The position numbers were made by a program, and so were the translations under genes. From DATMNI01 sp963817515 (GTDB lineage: Bacteria > Acidobacteriota > Terriglobia > Bryobacterales > Bryobacteraceae), in the NCBI GenBank assembly GCA_963817515.1, contig CAWFPJ010000024.1, forward strand, positions 124,001 to 188,000: DNA of 64,000 nucleotides. The letters run 5' to 3'. Below the pieces are notes generated by a model. The model ran no database searches, was not told where the DNA came from, and saw only the letters and a program-made list of their open reading frames with translations. This document shows positions 16,634 through 24,640 of this stretch, one piece after another (the stretch's first letter is position 1; each line of letters begins with the position of its first letter).

Positions 16634-16709
16634 AATCGCCGTCCGGGCGAGCCACCAGACCAGCAGGTAGCGACGCATCGCCAGAGTACTTCGGCTAATC
16701 CCGCGGCCT

Positions 16710-17594
16710 CTACTTCAGCGTCTTGTGCAGCCAGGCAACCATCTCGGGTTTCCAGTGCTGCATCTCCGGCGCTCGCCACCCTCCCATGCCGTGACCGCCG
16801 CCCTCGATCGTGATCAGTTCGCAGCCCGCTCCCACTTTATGCATGGCGTCGCACATGGCCGGTGATTGCTCAAATGCGACCTGATCGTCCTTGGTCCCGT
16901 GTATGCACAGGAACGGCGCCATGCCCTTGTGGACGGCGGCGATGGGCGAGGCTGCACGCAGTTTCGCAAGGCCTGCCTGGTCCAGTTGTTCGACGCCGAA
17001 AAAATGAATGCCGCCGCCGTTTGAGGCGTGGCGGTTGATGCTGGTCATGTTGAAACGCTCCGGATGGTCGCGCCGCAGTTCGGCCAGTTTTCCGTAATCC
17101 ACCGGTCCGTAAAAATCCACCACGGCGCCTACCCGGGTGTCCGGCGTCTCGTGCGTCCCGGCGTAGTTCACGAGAAACCCGCCGGCCGATTCGCCGATGA
17201 TCGCGATCCGCGAGACATCCACATGCCAGGCCGCGGCGTTGGCCTTGACCCACCGTATGGCGCTGTTGAGATCATCCACCGGCTGCGGAAAACGGGCCTC
17301 CGGCGCCAGCCGGTAGTCGATGCTGAACCACGCGATTTGGGCGTTGGCCAGCACGTCGAACAACGGTCGCACGTTGGTACTCTTGCTGCCCTCGTCGAAC
17401 CCGCCGCCGTGCACCAGAATAGCCGCCGGAAACGGACCCGGTCCGTCTGGAATGTGAAGGTCCAGTAGCAGCGGCTTCCCGCCCGGGCGCGCATATTCGA
17501 CGTCCTTCCGATCTATGGGGGAGCCGGCCCATGCCGCGTCGCAGGCAATTGTCACCACACCGGCCGTCGCCAGAATCAAAACGGATCTCAGCAT
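16710..17594 (-). CDS. Secreted alpha/beta-hydrolase (BD-FAE/carboxylesterase-like)
   Basis: 294 residues with signal peptide (MLRSVLILATAGVVTIACDAAWA). Oxyanion-hole motif HGGGFDEGS (about residues 62-70) and nucleophile elbow GESAGG (about 140-145; Ser in G-E-S-A-G) mark a hormone-sensitive-lipase or feruloyl-esterase-like hydrolase; a late histidine in GGGHGMGGW and an aspartate in HGTKDDQVAFE complete the triad. Typical of enzymes removing acetyl or other acyl groups from plant polysaccharides. Transcribed alone, divergent from the permease gene 47 bp away. Confidence 0.85.
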   Translation of the reverse strand: MLRSVLILATAGVVTIACDAAWAGSPIDRKDVEYARPGGKPLLLDLHIPDGPGPFPAAILVHGGGFDEGSKSTNVRPLFDVLANAQIAWFSIDYRLAPEARFPQPVDDLNSAIRWVKANAAAWHVDVSRIAIIGESAGGFLVNYAGTHETPDTRVGAVVDFYGPVDYGKLAELRRDHPERFNMTSINRHASNGGGIHFFGVEQLDQAGLAKLRAASPIAAVHKGMAPFLCIHGTKDDQVAFEQSPAMCDAMHKVGAGCELITIEGGGHGMGGWRAPEMQHWKPEMVAWLHKTLK

Positions 17595-17641
17595 AGAAGA
17601 GAATTGTATTACACTAGCAATCCGTCCAGGGAGACTGACGT

Positions 17642-18637
17642 ATGTTCGTGGTGAACAGCTTGCCGGTTGCGATCTTGTTCTGCGTCATCACTATGCTGGG
17701 GTGGGGTTCGTGGGCCAATACCCAAAAACTGGCGGGGAAGGAAAAGTGGCCGTTTGAGCTCTTCTATTGGGATTACGCAATCGGCGTTTTTGTGTGCGGC
17801 CTGGTGCTGGCGCACACACTGGGAACCTTCGGCACGGCAGGTCCGGGCGCGCGCGAGAATATGCATAGCGCGGATTTCGGCTTCGTGGTTCCGGCGCTGA
17901 TCAGCGGCGCCATTTTCAACCTTGCGAACATTCTGCTGGTGGTGGGAATCGATGCCGCCGGTATGTCGGTCGCCTTTCCCGTGGGCGTTGGGCTGGCCCT
18001 GGGGATCGGCACGGTGGAAAGCTTCATTGAGGCCCCTAAGGGCGACCCGGCACTGCTGTTTATCGGCGTGGCGCTGATTGTGTTCGCCATGATCATGTCG
18101 GGCGTTGCGCATCGCAGGCTGCCGCACGCGGGTGCCCGCAGCCCTCTGCGCGGCTTGATCTTCTCGGCTATCGCGGGCTGCATAATGGGGCTTTTTTATC
18201 CGCAATTGATGCGCGCCATCTCTCCTAATTTCAACTCGGCGCCCATTGTGCCCGGCATGTTAACGCCGTACGTAGCACTGGTCTTCTTCGGCGCGGGCGT
18301 GCTGGCCAGTAATCTCATCTGGAACACGGTCTTCATGTGGGCCGGTCATGTGACGTATGCCGACTACTTTCGCGGGAGCGCCAAACTGCACGGGCTGGGG
18401 ATACTCGGCGGCGCCATCTGGATGCTCGCCCTTACCTTCAACGTGCTTGCATCGAGCGTGGCTGGACCGGCCATTTCCTACGCGCTGGGGCAGGGCGCAA
18501 CCCTGGTGGCCGCGCTATGGGGTTTGTTGATCTGGCGCGAATTCCGCGCGGCGCCGCCGGGGACGAACAAATTCCTGGTGCTGATGCTGGGCGGTTACAC
18601 CCTGGGTCTGGTTTTGATTGGCGCGGCAACGCAATGA
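17642..18637 (+). CDS. DMT-superfamily sugar permease (GRP-like)
   Basis: 331 residues, about 10 hydrophobic segments. Features such as MLGWGSWANTQKLAGKEKWP near the N-terminus, FELFYWDYAIG, and SVAFPVGVGLALGIGTVESF correspond to the glucose/ribose porter and rhamnose-transporter branch of the drug/metabolite transporter superfamily. Many annotations simply say multidrug DMT permease; the neighbourhood of sugar-related genes favours sugar or sugar-derivative transport, but no substrate can be assigned. Converges on the histidine kinase gene, with 33 bp between stops. Confidence 0.65.
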   Translation: MFVVNSLPVAILFCVITMLGWGSWANTQKLAGKEKWPFELFYWDYAIGVFVCGLVLAHTLGTFGTAGPGARENMHSADFGFVVPALISGAIFNLANILLVVGIDAAGMSVAFPVGVGLALGIGTVESFIEAPKGDPALLFIGVALIVFAMIMSGVAHRRLPHAGARSPLRGLIFSAIAGCIMGLFYPQLMRAISPNFNSAPIVPGMLTPYVALVFFGAGVLASNLIWNTVFMWAGHVTYADYFRGSAKLHGLGILGGAIWMLALTFNVLASSVAGPAISYALGQGATLVAALWGLLIWREFRAAPPGTNKFLVLMLGGYTLGLVLIGAATQ

Positions 18638-18654
18638 CTCATCCGCACCGCCAT

Positions 18655-18684
18655 TTCAAAGCGACCGGGTTCAAAGCGACCGGG
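18655..18684. repeat. Perfect 15-bp tandem duplication at a gene end
   Basis: TTCAAAGCGACCGGG occurs twice head to tail (18655-18669 and 18670-18684) between the permease stop and the kinase stop. The kinase stop codon lies inside the second copy, so the duplication falls on the last codons of that gene. Confidence 0.8.
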
Positions 18685-20140
18685 ATGTGAGCGGCAGCGT
18701 AACCCGGAAGTTAGTCGCGCCAGGCCGCGACTCCACAAGAATCTGGCCCTGGTGCTGGCGCACGATGCGGCTGGCCGTGTCCAGCCCCAAGCCGGTTCCC
18801 TCCCCCACGCCTTTAGTAGTGAAGAACGGCTCGAAGAGGTGCGCCTGCACTTCGGGCGGAATTCCCGGGCCGTTATCCATGATCTCCACCAACGCGTAGT
18901 CCTGTGCGCGTGAGGTTCGGATGCGCAGTTCGCCCTTGCCTGCCATGGCATCAATGGCGTTGACAATCAGGTTGGTCCAGACCTGGTTGAGTTCGCTGCC
19001 GTGCGCGCAAAGTTTGGGGAGCGTGCGGTCGTACTCGCGGACCACCTGGACTCCGTGTTTCAAACGATGGTGGAGTATCAGGAGCGTGCTGTCCAGTCCG
19101 GCGTGGATGTCCACCTCCTGCTGCGCCCCCTGGTCCATGTAGGTGTACTCTTTTACGGCCTTCACCAGTTCCGAAATGCGGCGCGTGCTGTTTTCGATCT
19201 GGTCCACCAGGCTGCCCACCTGCAGAGAACAGGTGATGCGGCAGAGCACGTCGCCGATGGCTTCCGCGGGAGCCATGTTCGCCAGCCCTTCAAACTGGCC
19301 GGCATTGGCCCCGGCATCGGCAAGGGTAGCGGCCAGAGTCCAGGCATCGGCGATCCCGCGCCGCTCAAGGCAATCGCCCAGAGCCTGTTCGCGGTCGCTG
19401 CGCTCCAGCGGATCAGTCTCGGTGTGGCGCGCCGCCGAGTCCAGCACCCGCTGCTCCAGATCGGCAAGCGCGGCGCGCTGCTCACCGCTAAGAGCCATAC
19501 GCTCCAGCCTGAGGTTGGCGTTTCTGCCTGCGGCCACGGATTCCCGAAGACCCTCGGCAGCGCGCGCCGCAGCCGCGGCCGGGTTGTTCAACTCATGGGC
19601 CAGACCCGCGGAGATTTTGCCCAGCGACGCCAGTTTCTCGCGCTGCTGCTCGTCCCTTGTGATGTCACGGATGCGGTCGGCCATCAGGGCAACCAGGCGA
19701 GGGCCCAGCGGCGGGATGCGATGCAGCATCTCGGGGAAGAGTTCCTTCCTCAACACGGCCACCCGGCTCCGCAGAATGGCGCGCACAGCGAACGGGATGA
19801 CCTTGAGACGCGAATAAGGAAGCATGCCCGTGACTTGTCCGACGGTCGCCACAAATGTGCGGCCGTCGTCCGCGCCGCCTTCCCGCTGCAGACGCAATTC
19901 GCCTTCGAGAATCACCATCATGTGGTCGGCGGGAGCGCCGGCATGGATAAACAGTTCTCCGGCTTCCACTTCCACCACTTGCATCTGTGCGGCCAGCCAC
20001 TCCAGCGCATCCTCCGGGAGATCGGCAAACTCGGGGATACCGCGCAAGTCGGCCACGGCCGGGCTCTTTTTGACACCTTCACTGTAGAGTTTCCCGGCGA
20101 CTTCGCTTTGGCTGATTCCGACACCGTCGTTTTGAGTCAT
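18671..20140 (-). CDS. Soluble sensor histidine kinase with N-terminal cyclic-nucleotide-binding-like domain
   Basis: 489 residues, no membrane segment. Residues about 35-150 form a cNMP-binding-like beta-barrel (EAGELFIHAGAPADHMMVIL), but the phosphate-binding cassette (around GQVTGMLPYSRL) is not canonical, so it may sense something other than cAMP. The kinase core follows: H-box KISAGLAHELNNPAAAAAR (phospho-acceptor His), N-box NQVWTNLIVNAIDAM, G1 DNGPGIPPE, and GVGEGTGLGLDTASRIV. Its ATG overlaps the stop of the REC-thioredoxin reductase gene by 4 bases (ATGA), so that fusion protein is the obvious partner. The middle region (about 230-300) is a variable helical linker. Confidence 0.9.
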   Translation of the reverse strand: MTQNDGVGISQSEVAGKLYSEGVKKSPAVADLRGIPEFADLPEDALEWLAAQMQVVEVEAGELFIHAGAPADHMMVILEGELRLQREGGADDGRTFVATVGQVTGMLPYSRLKVIPFAVRAILRSRVAVLRKELFPEMLHRIPPLGPRLVALMADRIRDITRDEQQREKLASLGKISAGLAHELNNPAAAAARAAEGLRESVAAGRNANLRLERMALSGEQRAALADLEQRVLDSAARHTETDPLERSDREQALGDCLERRGIADAWTLAATLADAGANAGQFEGLANMAPAEAIGDVLCRITCSLQVGSLVDQIENSTRRISELVKAVKEYTYMDQGAQQEVDIHAGLDSTLLILHHRLKHGVQVVREYDRTLPKLCAHGSELNQVWTNLIVNAIDAMAGKGELRIRTSRAQDYALVEIMDNGPGIPPEVQAHLFEPFFTTKGVGEGTGLGLDTASRIVRQHQGQILVESRPGATNFRVTLPLTSRSL

Positions 20141-21819
20141 GCCGACACCTTGGCCAGATACTGGTGGACGAACTGAATGGCGATGGAGCCTTCGCCAACA
20201 CTCGAAGCCACGCGTTTAATGGAACCGTGGCGAACGTCCCCTACGGCAAAAACGCCGGGCACATTGGTCTCCAGCAGCCCTGGGTCACGATCCAGTTGCC
20301 AGCCTTTGGGCCTTTCCCCATTCTTCATAAGATCCTGGCCGGTCAGCACGAATCCGCGCGCATCGCGCTCCACGAAACCGTCCAGCCAGTCGGTACTGGG
20401 CTCCGCGCCAATGAAAATGTACAACGCGCTGGCCGGCACCTGTTCCACCGATCCGGAAGCATCGCAATGAATAGAGATCGCTTCCAAACGCTCTTCGCCA
20501 TGAACTTCCACTACGTAAGTGCCGGTCTGGACTTCGATGTTGGGGGTCTGGCCGATTTCATCGATCAGGTACTTTGACATGGACGCACCCAGGCCGGGTC
20601 CGCGAACCAGCATCACCACGCGCCGGGCGTACCGCGAGAAATTCATAGCTGCCTGGCCCGCGGAATTGGCGCCGCCCACGATGTAGACGTCCTCGTCCTG
20701 GCACGAAATGGCCTCAGCCGGACCGGCCCCATAATACACTCCGGCGCCCTGCAGGCGCGCCATGCCCTGAATATCCAGCTTCCTCCACTGCACGCCGGTG
20801 GCGATCATCAGGGCGTGGCAGGAAATTTCGGAGCCGTCGCCAAGCTTGACCAGGCGGTACGGGCCTTCAGCCCGCGCGCTAACGGAATGCTGCGGCGCCA
20901 GAATCTCAGCCCCAAAGCGGCGCGCCTGGGCCACGGCGCGGCGCGTCAGATCGGCCCCGCTCAATCCGGAAGGAAAGCCCAGATAGTTTTCAATTCGTGA
21001 ACTCAGGCCGGCTTGCCCGCCCGGCGCATCCCGCTCTACAATCACGGTGCCCAATCCCTCGGAAGCGCCGTATACGGCGGCTGCCAGTCCGGCGGGGCCG
21101 CCGCCAACGATTACAAGATCGTAAAATTTGTTATCGGCGCGTGTGCGCAGCCCGATCCGTTCGGCCAACTGCGCCGTTGTGGGCTGGTGCAATCGCTGGC
21201 CGTCGGAGAAGAGCACCAGTGGAAACGTGGCGGCGGCGTCTTGTGCCGGTTCTTCCACCAGCCGCTGCACTTCCGGGTCGCGGCTGGCGCTATCCAGGTC
21301 GAGCCATTGATATGGGACGGCGTTCCTGGCCAGGAATTCGCGGATTTCGTAGGTCTTGGGCGACCAGCGCGAGCCCAGCACGCGGAGTCCCTCGAAGGGC
21401 GGTCGAAAGGCTGAGCGCCAGTCTTCCAGCAGATCGTCAAGGACCGGATAAAGATTCTGCTCCGGCGGATTCCAGGGCTTCAGCAAATAGTGGTGCAGTT
21501 TGATCTGATTGATAGCCCGGATGGCGGCATCGGTGTCGGCATACGCGGTCAGCAGCACGCGCCGGCTGCTCGAATGGCGTTCCAGGGTTTGGGCCAGAAA
21601 TTCGATGCCGTTCATTTGCGGCATGCGGTGGTCCACCAGAAACAGGGCCACCGGCTCGTTGCGCTGTTCCAGCCTGGTCAACAAATCGAGCGCCGCATGG
21701 CCGGACGGTGCGGAGAGGATGCGATAATCCTGCGCGTACCGCTTGCGCAAATCCCGCTCGACGGCTTTCAGGACAGCCTGGTCATCGTCCACGGTCATCA
21801 GTACTGGCTTGGTCGGCAT
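20137..21819 (-). CDS. Fusion: response-regulator receiver, glutaredoxin-like domain, FAD thioredoxin-reductase-like domain
   Basis: 560 residues. Residues 1-130: receiver domain with VDDDQ acidic pair, phospho-acceptor Asp in LFLVDHRMPQMNG, conserved Thr in LLTAYAD and Lys in LLKPW. About 145-225: glutaredoxin-like fold (RVLGSRWSPKTYEIREFL), lacking the CPYC redox motif. About 230-550: FAD/NAD(P) reductase with FAD motif VIVGGGPAGLAAAVYGASEG, NADPH-binding VYIVGGANSAGQAAMNF and C-terminal GVFAVGDVRHGSIKRVASSVGEGS. Where thioredoxin reductase has CATC, this one reads YYGAGPAE, so no active-site disulfide is present. A phosphorylation-controlled reductase using some other electron acceptor is inferred. 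Sits between DedA-rhodanese and its kinase. Confidence 0.88.
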   Translation of the reverse strand: MPTKPVLMTVDDDQAVLKAVERDLRKRYAQDYRILSAPSGHAALDLLTRLEQRNEPVALFLVDHRMPQMNGIEFLAQTLERHSSSRRVLLTAYADTDAAIRAINQIKLHHYLLKPWNPPEQNLYPVLDDLLEDWRSAFRPPFEGLRVLGSRWSPKTYEIREFLARNAVPYQWLDLDSASRDPEVQRLVEEPAQDAAATFPLVLFSDGQRLHQPTTAQLAERIGLRTRADNKFYDLVIVGGGPAGLAAAVYGASEGLGTVIVERDAPGGQAGLSSRIENYLGFPSGLSGADLTRRAVAQARRFGAEILAPQHSVSARAEGPYRLVKLGDGSEISCHALMIATGVQWRKLDIQGMARLQGAGVYYGAGPAEAISCQDEDVYIVGGANSAGQAAMNFSRYARRVVMLVRGPGLGASMSKYLIDEIGQTPNIEVQTGTYVVEVHGEERLEAISIHCDASGSVEQVPASALYIFIGAEPSTDWLDGFVERDARGFVLTGQDLMKNGERPKGWQLDRDPGLLETNVPGVFAVGDVRHGSIKRVASSVGEGSIAIQFVHQYLAKVSA

Positions 21820-21855
21820 TTACTCCCTATTTTAATCCGGATGTTGCAGACGCCT

Positions 21856-22791
21856 TCATGGATGCAAGCGCCGCCAGGAATCCACGCCGCCCTTAAGCGG
21901 CCGCACCCGGGTAATTCCCTGTTTCTTCAACTGCAGTGCCACCGTGGCGCTGGAGGCTTCGTTCGGGCAACTGCAGAACAGGACGATCTCGCGGTCGCGC
22001 GGAATCTCCAGACGGCGAGCCAACAGATCTTCCATGGGGATGCGCAGGGCTCCGGGGATCGCGGAGACCCCGTCCGCGTCGCTTTCCATCGCGCTCCGCA
22101 AATCCAGAATCATCACCTGCTCGCCGGCATCCAGCATGGCGCTCAGTTCCTCGGCCGTGATCCGGGCCATATAGAGTTTGTGCAGGAAACGCTGGCGCTG
22201 AATGAACTTCCATCCGATCCAGGCGCCCAGCAGCCCGGCCACCAGCAGCACCAGGCCGGACCCCATCTGCTTCAAATACATACCGGCGAGTTCAAGCTGA
22301 CCGCTGAACAGATAGCCCACCAAAAGATAGGAAGAGATCCAAAGGGATGCGCCCAGGGTATCGAACACCAGGAAGCGGCCCAGGCTCATGCCGGAAATGC
22401 CGGCCAGTGGAGCCGCCGCGGCGTTGAACCCCGGAAGGAACTTGGCGATAAGCAGAGAACGGCTGCCGTAGCGCAGAAATGCGCTCTCCGTCCGGTGCAC
22501 GCAGGAATCGGGCTCAATCGCGATGCGGCAGATGAAGCGCAGCACGGCCGCGCCGCGGCGCCGCCCCAGTTGGAACCAGATGTTATCCGCCAAAAGACTG
22601 GCCAGAACGCCCACGCCAATCGCCAGTATGGGGTTCATGCGGCCGTCATGGACCAGAGCGCCACAGGCCAGCAGCAGCGGAATCGACGGCAGCGGCAGAG
22701 CGGCCTGCTCGGCGAAGACCCAGACGAATAGCAAGGCGTATCCGTGGCGCAAGAGGAATTCGACGGTGTGGCTCATATTGCTCTGGTTCAC
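21856..22791 (-). CDS. DedA-family membrane protein fused to a C-terminal rhodanese domain
   Basis: 311 residues. Residues 1 to about 205 form a DedA/SNARE-associated membrane domain (AEQAALPLPSIPLLLACGAL; ARRGAAVLRFICRI-like basic segment; KFLPGFNAAAAPLAGISGMS, the family FxPGxR-like region; last TM about 172-192). Residues about 205-311 are rhodanese: MILDLRSAMESDADGVSAIP and the loop FCSCPNEASSATVA with the catalytic Cys. DedA proteins are undecaprenyl-phosphate or lipid flippases; rhodaneses carry sulfane sulfur. The fusion tethers sulfur transfer or sensing to the membrane. It is 36 bp upstream of the REC-thioredoxin reductase gene and is likely first in that operon. Start may be the ATG at 22776. 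Confidence 0.85.
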   Translation of the reverse strand: MNQSNMSHTVEFLLRHGYALLFVWVFAEQAALPLPSIPLLLACGALVHDGRMNPILAIGVGVLASLLADNIWFQLGRRRGAAVLRFICRIAIEPDSCVHRTESAFLRYGSRSLLIAKFLPGFNAAAAPLAGISGMSLGRFLVFDTLGASLWISSYLLVGYLFSGQLELAGMYLKQMGSGLVLLVAGLLGAWIGWKFIQRQRFLHKLYMARITAEELSAMLDAGEQVMILDLRSAMESDADGVSAIPGALRIPMEDLLARRLEIPRDREIVLFCSCPNEASSATVALQLKKQGITRVRPLKGGVDSWRRLHP

Positions 22792-22932
22792 CAGAAAACG
22801 AAAATCAATTCTACCGTGGTAGCGTTAACGTACTTAACTGGAAGCCAAAACCCGTCTAGAGCGCCCCACAGGATTCAGTCACCGATTCCAGTCACCGCCC
22901 TCACCACAGGTAGTATCATACGGACAGGAGCA

Positions 22933-23322
22933 GTGTTTCTGGCGAAAACTGGTTTAAAGGAAACTAACGTTATTCAATCTGCTATCCCCGCCTGGCTGGT
23001 TGCCGTTCGCGCGGCCGAATCCAAGAAAGCTACCGGCATCAAAGTTCTGGACCTCACCGGTGTCACCTCATTCGCGGATTATTTCGTAATCTGTACCGGA
23101 GCCAATCAGAGGCAGGTGCAGGCCATTGGCGATGAGGTTGCGCTGCAGTTGAAAGAGACCGGAGAATTACCGAACAGTATAGAAGGGTACACTCAGGCGG
23201 AATGGGTGCTGGTGGATTACGGCGACCTTCTGATCCACGTGTTTTCCACCAAGGCCCGCGACTATTATGGGCTGGAACGGCTTTGGCGGAATGCCCGAAC
23301 GGTCGAGATTCCGGCCGAGTGA
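22933..23322 (+). CDS. rsfS: Ribosomal silencing factor RsfS
   Basis: About 129 residues from the start used here. It binds ribosomal protein L14 and blocks joining of subunits during starvation. Clear core: KKATGIKVLDLTGVTSFADY, FVICTGANQRQVQAI, GYTQAEWVLVDYGDLLIHVF, and RDYYGLERLW. No suitable ATG precedes the core: the in-frame ATG at 22744 would overlap dedA and add 63 unrelated residues. I chose GTG 22933 (AGGAG is only 2 bases upstream); a rare ATT at 22972, 10 bases after AAAGGA, would also give a normal-length protein. A possible -10 TATCAT lies at 22914-22919. Overlaps rlmH by 4 bases. Confidence 0.85.
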   Translation: MFLAKTGLKETNVIQSAIPAWLVAVRAAESKKATGIKVLDLTGVTSFADYFVICTGANQRQVQAIGDEVALQLKETGELPNSIEGYTQAEWVLVDYGDLLIHVFSTKARDYYGLERLWRNARTVEIPAE

Positions 23323-23738
23323 AGATCTTCCTTTACTTTATCGGCAAGCCGAAGGACGCGCACACCAATGCCATTGCCCAGGATTTTCTGGGTCGCGCGG
23401 CGCGCTATGCGCCGGTGGAAATGCGTGAAATCCGGCCCGAGCGGGTGGACCTTTGGGGCAGGCATCCCTCGGCGCGCAAGATTTTTTTGGATCCGGCCGG
23501 TAAGCCGATGGATTCAACGGCCTTCGCGAATCTGGTTTCGAAGGCGGAAATGGAAGGGCGCGATTTGGTGTTTCTGATTGGCGGGCATGACGGTCTTCCA
23601 GCCGGATGGGCCGCGCGCGCGGACCTGCTGGTATCGCTCTCCGCCATGACCTTTCCGCACGAGCTGGCCCGCGCCATGCTGACGGAGCAGATTTATCGCG
23701 CCTTTGCAACGTTGCGGGGCCATCCTTACCCGCGCTAA
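23319..23738 (+). CDS. rlmH: 23S rRNA (pseudouridine1915-N3)-methyltransferase
   Basis: 139 residues, SPOUT-family methyltransferase acting on helix 69 of 23S rRNA in assembled ribosomes. Start is GTG 23319, overlapping the rsfS stop (GTGA), which gives the usual KIFLYFIGKPKDAHTNA N-terminus. The SAM-binding knot region VFLIGGHDGLPAGWAARADL and the C-terminal LARAMLTEQIYRAFATLRGH-P-Y sequence are typical. The rsfS-rlmH pair is a conserved ribosome-maturation unit. Confidence 0.93.
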   Translation: MKIFLYFIGKPKDAHTNAIAQDFLGRAARYAPVEMREIRPERVDLWGRHPSARKIFLDPAGKPMDSTAFANLVSKAEMEGRDLVFLIGGHDGLPAGWAARADLLVSLSAMTFPHELARAMLTEQIYRAFATLRGHPYPR

Positions 23739-23753
23739 CGTAGACGGTGCACT

Positions 23754-24611
23754 ATGTCATGGTTTCAGCGGGACAAACCTGCCGACGAGAAGCTTCCCAA
23801 GGTTGAAAACGGCGAGCGTAAAGTGCGCACCGAGGGGCTGTGGCAGAAGTGTGAAAGCTGCCGCCAGATCATCTGGAAGAAGGAACTGGAGGACAACTGG
23901 AACGTCTGCCCCAAGTGCGGAGCCCACAGCCGGATCGATGCCGTTACGCGGCTTAAGTTGTTGATGGACGATGGCCGGTTCGAGCGTTTCGATACCGCGC
24001 TGCGTTCATCCAACCCGCTGGATTTCGTGGACAGCAAGCCCTACTCCGAGCGCCTGGACGGAATGCAGAAAGCCACCAATCTATGCGACGCCATGATCGC
24101 GGCCGCTGGTTGCCTGGATGGGCGGCGCGTGCAGATCTGCGCCATGGAGCCGCGGTTCATCGGCGGCAGCATGGGGTCGGTGGTGGGTGAAATGATTGCG
24201 CGAGCCATTGAGCGGGCCATGGAGCGGGAAGAGCCGCTGCTGATCGTCTCGGCTTCGGGCGGGGCCCGCATGCAGGAAGGCGCCGTCAGCCTGATGCAGA
24301 TGGCCAAAATTTCCGCCGGCCTGATGCAGTTGGACGAAGCGCGGCTGCCGTACATCAGCATTCTGACCGACCCGACCACAGGCGGCGTCACCGCCAGCTT
24401 TGCGATGCTGGGCGATCTGAACATCGCGGAGCCGGGGGCGCTGATCGGGTTCGCCGGACCGCGCGTGATTGAGCAGACCATCCGGCAGAAGCTGCCCGAA
24501 GGATTCCAGCGCAGCGAATTCCTGCTCAAGCACGGCATGCTGGACGCCGTGGTGCCGCGCCTGGAGATGAAAGCCTACGTATCGAAAGCCCTGAAGTTTT
24601 TCGCCGCGTAG
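23754..24611 (+). CDS. accD: Acetyl-CoA carboxylase, carboxyltransferase subunit beta
   Basis: 285 residues. Transfers CO2 from biotin to acetyl-CoA to give malonyl-CoA, first step of fatty acid synthesis, as a complex with AccA. N-terminal zinc ribbon with two Cys pairs (KCESCRQ, about residues 37-41, and VCPKCGAHS, about 56-64) and the crotonase-type core (LIVSASGGARMQEGAVSLMQ, ISILTDPTTGGVTASFAML, IGFAGPRVIEQTI) are intact. ATG 23754 is 15 bp after rlmH. The accD-folC order that follows is common in bacteria. Confidence 0.96.
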   Translation: MSWFQRDKPADEKLPKVENGERKVRTEGLWQKCESCRQIIWKKELEDNWNVCPKCGAHSRIDAVTRLKLLMDDGRFERFDTALRSSNPLDFVDSKPYSERLDGMQKATNLCDAMIAAAGCLDGRRVQICAMEPRFIGGSMGSVVGEMIARAIERAMEREEPLLIVSASGGARMQEGAVSLMQMAKISAGLMQLDEARLPYISILTDPTTGGVTASFAMLGDLNIAEPGALIGFAGPRVIEQTIRQKLPEGFQRSEFLLKHGMLDAVVPRLEMKAYVSKALKFFAA

Positions 24612-24640
24612 CGTAAGCCTCCTGGCCTGCGTTTGCATCC

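Noticed and set aside
19001..20176. 391-residue open frame on the plus strand
   Set aside because: Antisense to the histidine kinase, composition of a shadow frame.
21490..22731. 413-residue open frame on the plus strand
   Set aside because: It is antisense to the DedA-rhodanese and REC-TrxR genes, which have unambiguous motifs; the translation is Gln/His/Arg-rich with no domain, a typical high-GC shadow.
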